Source: Pseudoscleropodium purum (lineage: Eukaryota; Streptophyta; Bryopsida; Hypnales; Brachytheciaceae). From it: a stretch of 64,000 nucleotides of DNA. Both the position numbers and the translations under genes were made by a program. Positions 11,325 to 21,585 of this stretch are shown here, in pieces. The notes under the pieces are model-generated. The model had not been told where the DNA came from. It saw only the letters and a program-made list of their open reading frames with translations, and made no database searches. How positions within the stretch are numbered: the stretch's first letter is position 1; each line of letters opens with the position of its first letter. The stretch spans positions 27,458,173-27,522,172 of the forward strand of contig OZ017798.1 in NCBI GenBank assembly GCA_963969395.1, read 5' to 3'.

Positions 11325-12011
11325 ATGGCAGCACAATCTGTCATGTCGCAAGTGGGTGGTGTGGTTGTAGCGACGACCAGCTTCCACAAAGATTCGGGTG
11401 ACAAGCTGGACTCGTCGAGCCAATCATGCTTCGTCGGCTCCCCTCAGAGCATGACGGTGTTGCGGCGAGCGTCCGTTCCACGGGAAGCAGCTCCGTCATC
11501 GGTTCGCCCCGTGTCGGCTTCTCTCGGTTGCATGCTTCCCGTGTCGGGTTCTCTGATGTCCATGCTTCCAGGGAACAGTTTCAGGCTTCCCGGTTTTTCG
11601 AAGAACGACGTGGCCATCGACATCGGTGATGACAACGAAGAGGAGGATATTCTTTCCACTTCCAGCGAGCTTCTGGATACTGTCAACAATATCATCTCCG
11701 ATGTGGTTGACGGGCAGAAGTACTTGAAAGAAACGGGGAGGACGAAGCCACGACCCATGAAGCGGCGCTCCTTGATCGCGTGTCTGGCCATGGGCACACT
11801 GCAACCCTATTTGAGCGATGTCGAGAAGAGGATGACGAGTCTGGGACGGACTACATCGAATAGTCTTGCGAAGACTGTCGCCCTCGTCTCGCAACTTTCG
11901 GTCGGCGCTTCCCGGCAACTGTCCATGACAGCGCGCCAGATCTCATTCACTGCTCGGCAAATGTCATTCGGACCAGCGGAAGCAGAACATCTTATGCCGG
12001 CAGCTGCCTAA
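11325..12011 (+). CDS. Unrecognised 228-aa serine/methionine-rich protein
   Basis: An intronless ORF begins at an ATG in good context (AATAATGGC) and has GC-rich third positions unlike its surroundings, so it is probably a real gene. I recognise no family. Visible features: a serine-rich N-terminal half with a twofold internal repeat around residues 62-82 (PVSASLGCMLP then PVSGSLMSMLP); an acidic block near residues 97-107 (DIGDDNEEED); a basic patch near 137-148; and three tandem heptads near the C-terminus of the form [SA]RQ-[LIM]-S-[MF]-[TG]. Each heptad is an R-x-x-S site typical of basophilic kinase targets. There is no signal peptide or membrane segment. A small intrinsically disordered regulatory protein is possible, but this is inference. 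Confidence 0.6.
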   Translation: MAAQSVMSQVGGVVVATTSFHKDSGDKLDSSSQSCFVGSPQSMTVLRRASVPREAAPSSVRPVSASLGCMLPVSGSLMSMLPGNSFRLPGFSKNDVAIDIGDDNEEEDILSTSSELLDTVNNIISDVVDGQKYLKETGRTKPRPMKRRSLIACLAMGTLQPYLSDVEKRMTSLGRTTSNSLAKTVALVSQLSVGASRQLSMTARQISFTARQMSFGPAEAEHLMPAAA

Positions 12012-12492
12012 TTACTCGGTTTGAAATTGATTTCATTTCAAACCTCGATGGTTCCGCCATTGCGTTTCCATACCCTTCAGGGATTACACCTAGTGATTGA
12101 GCAAAGATGAGGGTGCTCATGCATTTTTATGTAGCAGTACCTCAGGAAGAGTAATTGAACATAGATCTTGTGAGTTGATACCATTTGTACAGTAAGCTTC
12201 GTTTGCACATATTGTGTGCAAAGCAATTGTACATACCGATTTTGTAAAGTGTACCATATATACAGAACTAGCTGTTTGCACATAAATTGTGTGCATTCAT
12301 TCAACCAGACATGTTGTATGGTCCTGTGCTTCGTAACTGCTTGAAAGACACATTGTAACCTCAAATCTGGTGATCACTTTGATAAGCATGTATTATTTGA
12401 TGTATGGTCCCTGTTGAACTTCTGTGCATGTACCGTCGACATTCCACAAAGGTGATTCTTTCTTATCACCATTTGGAGTTACGAGCTATTGC
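12012..12492. other. Probable 3' UTR and downstream DNA of the 228-aa gene
   Basis: Mixed-composition sequence follows the stop codon. The motif TTGTGTGCA recurs near 12210 and 12288. No clear AATAAA signal was seen. Confidence 0.35.
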
Positions 12493-12786
12493 CATGTGGG
12501 AAGACAGCAGCCTGAACCCCCGAAGGATGAAACCTCATCGAGGTAGTAACCTGGAAATTATCAAATTCTAGGATGAGGATGGGATGAAATATGCATTCTA
12601 GTTCCGTTCAATAACACTGAAATTCATTCAGCCGGTAGACATGTGGGAAGACAGCAGCCTGAACCCCCGAAGGATGAAACCTCATCGAGGTAGTAACCTG
12701 GAAATTATCAAATTCTAGGATGAGGATGGGATGAAATATGCATTCTAGTTCCGTTCAATAACATTGAAATTCATTCAGCCGGTAGA
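12493..12786 (+). repeat. 147-bp near-perfect tandem duplication
   Basis: Two adjacent 147-bp copies (12493-12639 and 12640-12786) differ by one base (C versus T, in the motif AACA[CT]TGAAA). The first 3-4 bases of the unit recur after the second copy, as expected for tandem duplication by unequal exchange or replication slippage. It lies just downstream of the 228-aa gene and must be very young compared with surrounding repeats. Confidence 0.97.
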
Positions 12787-13040
12787 CATTTTTCGCTTTC
12801 TGCATTTGATTTTTGAGAATTTGTAATGATTGTTTAACCCTTGAAGGACGCTGCGGACACCAAGTGTCTGATGGATGAACATATTGCAGGATGAAGAAAG
12901 CGTTTTTTTTAATCCAATAAGATTTTTCGAAGGTGCTTGAGTACATTTTCAGTGAATAGTATCGCATAGAAGTTGGTGACCCATTTTTCTTTACCTCAAG
13001 ATGAATAGTGACCAATTAAGGTATAGGTTCTTGAGCAATT

Positions 13041-13360
13041 GTGGTGCATTATGATTGGCTAAAAGTCTTTCAATGATAACCAACCTTTGATCAATTTTGT
13101 TTGTAGCCAATGGTTGAAAATATGAAGGTCTATATCAATTTAATGTTGTGGCACATTATGATTGGTTATAAGTCTTTCAATATTGCAACCACTTCTTGAT
13201 CGATTTTGTTTGTAGCCAATGATTGGAAATAGGAAGATCTATATGACTTCAATGTTGTGACACACTATGATTGGTTACAAGTCTCACTATTGCAACCAAC
13301 CTTTTGATCAATTTTGTTTGTAACTAGTGTTTAGAAATAGAAAGGTCTATATGACTTTAA
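13041..13360 (+). repeat. ~107-bp tandem repeat, three diverged units
   Basis: Units start at 13041, 13148 and 13257. They share GTGGTGCATTATGATTGG-like starts, a GATCAATTTTGTTTGTA core and a GGTCTATAT-like end. A fourth, inverted copy lies at 10304-10389 on the other side of the 228-aa gene. Confidence 0.85.
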
Positions 13361-15712
13361 CTAAAAAATTTAAGGGTAATTATATTTTGAGAAAGAAAAG
13401 CCATACAAATGGTATTTTTGGAATTTGAATTCAACTATTGAAATGAATCTTATCAAGTGTGGTTTTAACTCCTATTGAAAATTCTAAAAAAATTGTAAAT
13501 TTCAATATTTTATTGCAGTATGAATTTTGGGCCTATAACAATGGTTCCCAAAAAAAAATTTAGAGTGACACAATAATTTTAGATTATACCATAATGTTAT
13601 ACACTATAAAATACATTTATGGTAAAAATTTCAGATTTTTCAAGTATATTATGTATTTGATATGAATTTTCTTTACTTTTTTCTTAAAAAATTGACAGTA
13701 ATTTCAGATTTTTTCCAAAACATTTGAAAATTTTACGATTAAAGTAGAAGAATGAATTCTTTTCAGAAAAATAAACATTATATTTTCATTCATATCTAGT
13801 TGCAAAATGATAACAAATAGAATTATGGAGAGTGAGACTTGAAATTAGGAATTAAAGGCAAGTTCTTTTAAAAATCTAGCTTTAAAAATACATAATATCT
13901 AAATAAAATTTCAACTACTTCCACAATTCTCTCAAAGTTTACATTCTAATAAATAATGTCAAATCTAATTATTTTTAAAGATGATCTTATTACAACTAAA
14001 GTCAAACAAAAGTCAAAATAATGAATTTAGTATACTTTAATAATTGAGACTCTTAATGGAATTTTGTACTAGGTTTCTTCTCCATTTCCTATCTAAAGGG
14101 ATTTTTTCACTTTGTATATGCTTAATTTATATAGCCTCATATATAGCTTTCATTTAGTGTTATTTTTTATTTTTAGTTATTTTTGTCTACTATTGGTGAT
14201 AATTGGACTTATAAAAAATTTTGCATATTTATTTACAATAGATTAATTCCTTCGTGAAGTATGAATTTAGGGAGGATGATGTTGCTCAAAGAAAGTTTTA
14301 CAAAAAATATCTTGATTCAATAGAATCAACTTCAATCACAATTGATGAATGAGTTTCCACCTTATTGATAGGGTGAAGGTTGCTTCACATTCAAAATAAA
14401 AAAAAAAAAATCAAATTCTTGTTGCAGATTTTAGGTAACTTTGTTGTTCTTTGAGCAAACCAAATTCTACTATGAAAGTCATAATGATTGTAGACATCCC
14501 AAAATGATTTAAGAAAAACTTTGGATATTGGTAACTTTAGCAATGGATGCTTTTATGAAGATCTAATGGCTAGGGAGGTGGAATAAATCTTCAAATTTCT
14601 ATACATCTCTTAAATTTTTTAAATCAAAATTTAATGCTATTGACTTCCTCCAAAAATTACATGAAGCTAGATGATGGATTTATGAGTAATCATTGTTACT
14701 TAGAATCTTTTTAGTCTTAGCATTTTAAGTCTTTTAAATAACTCATAATTATAATTTCTATAATGCAACTTTTATGTGGGGTAGTTAATTGTTGAATCAA
14801 GGGGCTTTTTGGTATTGTAGTAGCTATTTGGATGTGAATATTAACTATCTTATGAATAGTATAACGTATGGATTCATTGCTTACTATTTACGATCACATG
14901 GATGCTGTCCAGATATTGTAATCATTGTTATCGAGATCTCTCCATCTTTGGGCATTTTGTGAGATTTAGTCAATTTGATCCTCATCATTGAACATATTGT
15001 TTGTAGAAAATTCCCATGTTGCTTTGCCTCTCTCCTTTTGTACATTAGGGTTTATGGTTTAAGTTTTCCAACATGAATATTAGAGACTATGACACTTGCT
15101 ATGGCATTACATTTATTGTTTCTACCAGAAACAGACTAATGGTCAAGTTTGATGGACTTGGAAGTCTCTTTATTAAAGTTTAGGATGATATAGAATTTGC
15201 TCTACATTGAATTGCAATGTATGAATTTTATGGGTATAAAAATTTCTCTTTATGCATTTAGTCTCTAGTTTGATTTTCAACCTTGGGATCACAATTGTCT
15301 TCAATTATTGTTTAAAACTATCTATTGAATCATTTTTTATTTGAGTACCTATCATAGAGGCATTATCCTCCCAAGGTGAAGGGTGCAAAACCAATGAGTG
15401 CCCATTGATTTGCCTCTACAATGACAATGAGGCAAAAAGAGACAAAACCTCGGTTTCTTCCATTTCTTCCCCCTTCACCCCAATGGAAAATTGAGGGCAG
15501 TTGATTAAAAAATAAAAATAAATCTTTCCCCTTTGATGCGGTTGATCTTGAAAACACCCATGGATATGGATACAAATATATGTATGGATATATATATGAA
15601 TATGGTACAAGAGATGGATACAATGTATAATATATGTGCAAGTGCGGATACATGTATAGTATAGTACATGAAATGGATATGATACGGGATGCAATTATTT
15701 GATGTAATATGG
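13361..15712. other. AT-rich intergenic DNA, no gene seen
   Basis: No convincing coding region. Around 14230-15230 there are short coding-like pieces without a continuous frame. The stretch 15555-15690 is a degenerate simple repeat rich in GGATA-type motifs that gives chance ORFs on the minus strand. Confidence 0.45.
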
Positions 15713-16073
15713 TGTTATGACTCCATCATACATCTGGACTGCATGACAACTAAGGCTAGGAGGGGAATTAGAGGAGAACAATTACGCCTCTCATGTGGTT
15801 GTGGAAGTTAGGGTTTAGGATGATCCTAATTTCCTTTAAAGGCCAGTGAGAGGGTCGTGTCTCTCATCTCGCATTTTGTTAATATTATGAACCTCTGCTG
15901 ATCTTTATTTCGTTGGCTCACGTTGCAATTCTTGGATAAACTATTGGTGTTTAAGCCATTTGCTTGACTAATTGGTAACGTTCGATGTGAGGAAGGGGAG
16001 CCATGGGAGCAATGCAAGAAACTAGAAGTTGGAAGCTGGAGCGTCGACAAGAGAATTGCCACAAGTTCTGACA
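15713..16073 (+). repeat. 5' LTR, 361 bp
   Basis: Starts TGTTATGACT and ends CTGACA. It pairs with the 3' LTR over its full length with no indels. A TATA-like TTTAAAGG lies at 15835-15842. Confidence 0.97.
15835..15875 (+). promoter_or_regulatory. LTR TATA-like box and predicted transcript start (R)
   Basis: TTTAAAGG at 15835-15842 is followed 31 nt later by ATCTCGCATT (15866-15875). This 10-mer is exactly complementary to the bases right after the LTR (16075-16084). In Tf1-type self-priming the first bases of the RNA are the primer, so the start is predicted near 15866. This is inferred from position and complementarity; no transcript data are available. Confidence 0.55.
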
Positions 16074-16074
16074 T

Positions 16075-16084
16075 AATGCGAGAT
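16075..16084 (+). promoter_or_regulatory. Putative self-priming primer-binding site
   Basis: AATGCGAGAT starts one base after the 5' LTR. It is the perfect reverse complement of LTR bases 15866-15875 (also present in the 3' LTR at 21373-21382). No match to the usual initiator-Met primer site (TGGTATCAGAG) is seen here. Self-primed reverse transcription is known for Tf1/sushi-type chromoviruses. Confidence 0.6.
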
Positions 16085-16420
16085 CTGGAATGTCCACGCT
16101 CTCAGATCCATGGTCGGACGTCGTGATGCCCCAGGCTTGGAGGATGTCAAAGTTCGGTTAACATGAATAATGTTGAGTGGGGCCCTCGGGAAAATTGTGG
16201 AGTGCAGCGAAGGCGCGGGGTTGTGCTGACGGCATCGGCGCGCGGACTGGTGGCGGAGGCTGGCGGAGGCGAGCGGAGGGGCGCGGGCGATGGGACCGAA
16301 GGTCTGGCTGACAGTTGACAAATGATCGCAGGAAGCCAGGCTGAGATTGGCCGATAAGGCTCAAAGATTTTTTCGAGCCCTGCACAGGCTGCAGTCGACG
16401 GAGGACAGCCCAACGACGGC

Positions 16421-17476
16421 ATGGAGCCGGAAAGATCAGTGGAGGATGCTGGATCCGCGGCGTAGGAGGGAGTAGGTTCAGAGGTCGCTGCCTTCATTCA
16501 ACAACAAGTTCAAGCCGTATTTCAAGCCGCGCTTCCGCACCTTATCCATCAGATCTCCGAGAAGGTGACGATACCTTCCTCATTTGGGTCGCCCTCTACA
16601 GTTGTAGGAGCTTCAGATCAAGTTCATGAGCAGGGTAAGGAATACGATTGCAAGGTGGCAGCACCCGAGAAATTTGCCGGAAAGAAAGGGGGAGAAATCT
16701 ACAAGTGGCTAGCTCAACTTCGATTAGTATTTCGAGGCATGCCTCGAACTTATCGAACGGACCTGGATAAAATTATATATGCACTCTCATATTTAACAGG
16801 TGCGGCTCAAAACTGGGCAATGCCAATATTACAAGCTTTAGATGAGGGGCACCCTCACGAATTATTGACAAATTACGATTTGTTTCGAGATGCAATGATT
16901 GCCGTGTATGGTGATATCAATCGCCGAAGCAATGCCGAGGACAAATTAGGGAAGCTTCGACAAATAGGATAAATGGTGGCTTATATTTCTACCTTTAATG
17001 AACATGCAGCACAGGTAGATTGGAATGAAGCAAGCTTGATTGCACGATTCCGGAGTGGCCTCAAAGACGAGGTCCTCGATTCAATTGCAACCGCGGAAAC
17101 ACAACCACAAAGGCTTCAGGAGTGGATGGCGATGTCTTCTCGAATTGATGAACGCTTGTGGACACGACGCCAAAATCGACGAGTGGCCACTTATAGTTCT
17201 GTCTCCAAAGAACATGTGAGTCGATTCCCTATCAATTCAACAAGCTCCAACCCAACTCCAATGGAATTGGATTCAATTAGCGTAACAACTGCGTTGGCAA
17301 AGACAACTGCTGAGCGGTTGGAATTTCAAAAGCAAGGAAAATGCTGGGGTTGTGGGCAATTAGGCCATATCCGTGCACGGTGCCCGGTAAATCCTTCCAA
17401 ACCCCTATCTTTGGCAGCTTCAGGGGGGCGTGATGAAAGATTTGAGGAATCGGGAAAAGGACATGCCCGGGACTAA
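16421..17476 (+). pseudogene. gag: Retrotransposon gag (two premature stops)
   Basis: The frame opens at the ATG at 16421 and runs to the TAA at 17474-17476, about 350 codons. It is broken by a TAG at 16463-16465 and a TAA at 16970-16972. No ATG lies between the first stop and 16565. The middle part (about 16660-17100) has the look of a retrotransposon gag core (APEKFAGK, LTGAAQNWA, FRSGLKDEV). A CCHC zinc knuckle (C-x2-C-x4-H-x4-C) lies at 17342-17386 and would bind the genomic RNA. Gag forms the virus-like particle. Its end overlaps the start of the open pol frame by about 30 nt, where the frameshift signal sits. Confidence 0.9.
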
Positions 17477-17520
17477 GGTCACCACCTTGGTATCCGGGCA
17501 CTCTACAGAGTGCGGTGACC
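17452..17520 (+). promoter_or_regulatory. Putative programmed -1 frameshift signal: slippery heptamer and H-type pseudoknot
   Basis: In the gag frame bases 17452-17458 read G GGA AAA, a canonical X XXY YYZ slippery site. A 5-6 nt spacer follows. Stem 1 pairs TGCCCGG (17464-17470) with CCGGGCA (17494-17500). Stem 2 pairs GGTCACC (17477-17483) with GGTGACC (17514-17520). Both are 7 bp with no mismatch, and their arms interleave, so they form an H-type pseudoknot (loops of 6, 10 and 13 nt). The gag stop lies in loop 1. A -1 slip enters the protease-pol frame, which is open only from 17446. The second loop is longer than in classical examples. Confidence 0.7.
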
Positions 17521-20500
17521 GATGGTTTACAAATTAAGGTTGAATCACCACATTCTCCAGCTCCATTGTATTTACGTGCAATTATGGACCCAGGAGTGCA
17601 TCTCACATTAAATGCCACCATTAATTCGTTGCCGGCTAACACTTTAGTGGATTCTGGGGCAACGGGAATATTTATGCATCCTTCATTTGCTCGTGAGTGC
17701 TATGCAACAATTAAACCTAAAGTGGTTCCACGGGAAGTTCGGGTTATTGATGGTAGGATTATCAACTCGGGATTAATCACCCATGAGGCTATGGTTGAAT
17801 TACAGGTGGGAAACCACTGAGAAAATTTGACGGCGGACATCACCAACACCGGTCGTTATCCTTGCATCTTGGGGACACCATGGTTGGTGCGTCACGACCC
17901 AACAATTCGATGGTCCAAAGGGGAGGTATTATTTGACTCCACCTACTGCTCAAAAAATTGCTCACAATTTTCAGAGCACAACCAACAAAACACTAGTAAA
18001 GACATGGGCCCTGAGCGAAAGCAAAGTCTCACTCCAACACCCACTTGGGCGGAAGGCACAGCATCTCATGGTGGCCAGATCTCCAACACCTCGGTGACCA
18101 AAACTGAGGTACAAACACAAGGAAACTTATTGGGTATTAAGGTGCCCAAACATGCATTAGTCTCTGCAGCAGCCTTCAGACTCTCAAGTAAAGGAGCTGC
18201 ATTGTATACATTAGAAGTGTCTGAACTATTTGGCACTGACAAAAATCACGACATTACCATAGACACAATCCCTATGGAATATCAAGATATGCAAGGAGCT
18301 TTTAGTGAAAAAGCATCTAATGAATTGCCCGAATATGGGATGTCTGATATGAAAATTGATTTTAAGGAGGGTGAAGAGCCACGAAATACAGGACTGAGAC
18401 CCATGTCTTCGGTGGAACTAGAGGAACTCCGCCGATATTTGGAGGAGAATCTGGGAAAAGGATGGATTAGGCGATCCAAATCTTCAGTATCCGCCCCTAT
18501 TGTGTTTGCAAAAAAGAAGGATGGGTCGATTCGGGTGTGCATAGATTACCGAAATCTTAATCGTGTCACAATACGAAATCGATATCCATTACCGTTAATA
18601 CCCGAGCTCATTGACCGATTATTGGGAGCAAAATTTTTTACAAAATTAGACATTCGACAAGCATACCATCGAGTGAGAATGGCCATTGGTCATGAATATA
18701 AAACGGCGTTTAAAACATGCTATGGACTTTTTGAGTACTTGGTGATGCCATTTGGCTTAACAAACGCCCCGGCCCAATTCCAAGCATATATGCAATACAT
18801 TTTCCACGATCTTCTTGATATTTCAGTAGTCATTTACCTTGACGACATACTTATCTTCTCGAAAAATTTGCAGGACCACCAAGGAGTGGTGAAAGAAGTT
18901 CTCCGACGGTTACAACACCACGGCCTTTATACTAAGGCCTCAAAGTGTGAATTTCATCGTACTTCCGTGGAGTTTCTCGGAATGATTGTTTCAGGAAAAG
19001 GATTGGAAATGTGTCCCGACAAAGTTCAAGCAATAAAAGAATGGCCCCTTCCCAAAACAATAAAAGATGTGCAAGCATTTTTGGGCTTCGCAAATTTTTA
19101 TCGACGGTTTATTTGGGATTATTCCAAAATAACAGTATCGCTCACCGCATTGACACGGCATGACCAACAATTTGAATGGACCCCTTTGGCTCAAGAAGCA
19201 TTTGAGGAGCTTCGATCTCGTTTTACTAAGGCTCCATTATTATTACACCCCAATTTTGACAAACCTTTTATTGTCGAAACCGATGCATCCGACACCGCTA
19301 TGGGGGGCATTCTCTTCCAACATGGGGAAGACGGACACCTTCACCCCTGCGCTTACCGTAGCTCTAAGATGACAACAGCCGAACAAAATTACGATATCTA
19401 CGACAAGGAATTACTTAGCATTGTTTTAGCTTTCAAGGATTGGCGGGTGTACCTCGAGGGATCTCCACACCAAGTTCGAGTAATTTCTGACCATAAAAAT
19501 CTCGAACAATTTCTCACTACAAAACAACTTAACTGCTGGCAAGCTCGATGGTCAGAATCACTCTCAGCCTTTGATTTTGTGATTCAACATAGACCAGGAT
19601 CACAAAATGGAAGAGCAGACATGCTTAGTAGACGAACTGATGTTCAAAAAGACTTGGATAATAAACCTTTATTACGACTAGCAATGCTAGAAACATGTGA
19701 TCCCATTTGGAATGACACACAAATATTTCAATATATAAGGGAAGCAACTTTGGAGGACAAGAATCTTCAACCATTGTTAACATTTTTTAACAAAGGATCC
19801 GGCCGACCCCCAATTAATATTCGACGCGGTTTCCAAGACTACAAGTTTAAGGATGGAATGATTTATTATATGAATAAAATTATGGTGCCTAACAATGAAG
19901 ACCTACAATTCCAAATATTGAGGTCAAGGCATGATGCCCCTTTTGCAGGTCACTTAGGTCGAGCTAAAACTTTGGATTTAGTGACAAGAAATTTTTATTG
20001 GCCGACTTTGCAGCGATACGTTCACCGGTATGTGGATGGCTGTGATCTATGCCAGAGATCTAAATCCACACGGCATAGTCGATATGGTCTCCTACAACTG
20101 ATTCCAGGGGGGGAAGCACCATGGAAACGAGTTACAACAGATTTTATTGTTAAATTACCCAAGAGTGCAGGTTTTGATGCTATTATGGTAGTTGTGGATA
20201 AGAACACAAAATTAGCCCATTTTATACCAACAACAAAAGCAATTGACTCCAAGGGTACCGCTACCTTATACCTTCGTCATGTGTGGAAACATCACGGTGT
20301 TCCAAATGAAATAATTTCAGATCGAGGACCGGTATTTGTGTCAAAGTTTATGCGAAGGTTATATGATCTTCTTCAAATTCGCCCTCTTCCTTCCACAGCA
20401 TTTCATCCCCAGACCGACAACCAAACGGAGCGGGTCAATCAAACTCTCGAACAAATTCTCAGAATTTTTACCACTCGCAGACAAGATGACTGGTATGACC

Positions 20501-21206
20501 TCTTACCTATAGCTGAGTTTGCTTATAACAATTCTCTCCATTCGGCTACATGATATTCGTCGTTCTATGCCACATACGGGTACAATCCCACACTATCCTT
20601 TACACCAACTACTACCTCAATAGTACCAGCAGCTGAAGAAAGGATCCGTCTTTTACAAGAAGTTCATGAAGACATAAAAATTGCCATTAAGATTGCAGGA
20701 GATCAAGCAAAGAGACATTATGACTGACATGTCCAACAACAACCTCAATTTCATATTGGAGACAAAGTACTCCTTCGACATGACCATATTTCCACAACGG
20801 CACCCTCTAAAAAATTAGAGCCAAAGTTTTTGGGACCCTTCCCTATTACAGATAAATTATCAGATCTAGTATATCGGCTGCAACTCCCACAAACACTTCA
20901 AATTCACAACGTTTTCCATGTATCACTTCTAGAACCATATCGGCAAGATACCATTTCCGCCCGTAAGCAGCAACCTCCACCGCTAGTGGTGATACCGGCA
21001 AGGGATATTGAATGGAAAGTTCGAAGCATATTAGACTCTCGGTTCCGCGGCCGAGGATGCAAACTTCAATACTTAGTCTCTTGGCGAGGATACAATCAAG
21101 ATCAAAATTCTTGGGAACCAGCCCACCATTTACAGAACGCTCCAAACGTTGTCAAGAAATTTCATCAACGACACCCTGATGCGCCAGGACCACAACATCG
21201 AACCTC

Positions 21207-21216
21207 AAAGAGGGGG
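21207..21216 (+). promoter_or_regulatory. Polypurine tract
   Basis: AAAGAGGGGG lies just before the 3' LTR (which starts at 21220) and would prime plus-strand synthesis. It is also the coding sequence of the last pol codons before the TAA at 21217. Confidence 0.9.
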
Positions 21217-21219
21217 TAA

Positions 21220-21580
21220 TGTTATGACTCCATCATACATCTGGATTGCATGACAACTAAGGCTAGGAGGGGAATTAGAGGAGAACAATTACGCCTCTCA
21301 TGCGGTTGTGGAAGTTAGGGTTTAGGATGATCCTAATTTCCTTTAAAGGCCAGTGAGAGGGTCGTGTCTCTCATCTCGCATTTTGTTAATATTATAAACC
21401 TCTGCTGATCCTTGTTTCGTTGGCTCACGTTGCAATTCTTGGATAAACTATTGGTGTTTAAGCCATTTGCTTGACTAATTGGTAACGTTCGATGTGAGGA
21501 AGGGGAGCCATGGGAGCAATGCAGGAAACTAGAAGTTGGAAGCTGGAGCGTCGACAGGAGAATTGCCACAAGTTTTGACA
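21220..21580 (+). repeat. 3' LTR, 361 bp
   Basis: Same length as the 5' LTR with eight substitutions, all transitions. Followed directly by TATGG, the target duplication. Confidence 0.97.
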
Positions 21581-21585
21581 TATGG

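Larger units (their letters stand above)
17446..21219 (+). pseudogene. pol: Retrotransposon pol: PR-RT-RNaseH-IN-chromodomain (three premature stops)
   Basis: This frame is -1 relative to gag and runs to a TAA directly abutting the 3' LTR. It is broken by TGA codons at 17818, 20551 and 20725. Domains in order: aspartic protease with DSGATG (about 17647) and ILGTPWL (about 17866); reverse transcriptase with YLDD at 18835-18846; RNase H with TDAS near 19279 and later D and E-containing motifs; integrase with an HH-CC zinc site (His codons 19930 and 19951, Cys codons 20041 and 20050) and a D-D-35-E triad (20140, 20320, 20428); and a chromodomain with YLVSWRGY and WEP at about 21007-21180. The chromodomain is expected to steer integration to particular chromatin marks. 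The polypurine tract overlaps the last codons. Confidence 0.95.
15713..21580 (+). mobile_element. Complete Ty3/gypsy chromodomain LTR retrotransposon, 5,868 bp
   Basis: Both ends are 361-bp LTRs beginning TGTTATG and ending TGACA. The element is flanked by a perfect 5-bp target duplication, TATGG (15708-15712 and 21581-21585). The internal order is gag with a zinc knuckle, protease, reverse transcriptase, RNase H, integrase and a C-terminal chromodomain, which defines a chromovirus. The LTRs differ at eight positions, all transitions (about 2.2%), so the insertion is fairly young. Gag and pol lie in different frames joined by a putative -1 frameshift signal, and priming appears to be self-primed. 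Premature stops in gag and pol show that this copy is dead. Confidence 0.97.

Noticed and set aside
13041..13360. Regularly spaced repeats resembling a CRISPR array
   Set aside because: Units of about 107 bp are tandem without spacers, the genome is eukaryotic, and no cas genes are present.
15363..15694. Minus-strand tyrosine-rich ORFs of 92-96 codons
   Set aside because: They arise from a GGATA-type simple repeat, not from a gene.
16147..16497. 116-codon minus-strand ORF in the retrotransposon leader
   Set aside because: Low-complexity A/S/P-rich reading caused by GC-rich leader; no start context or family, and it overlaps gag.
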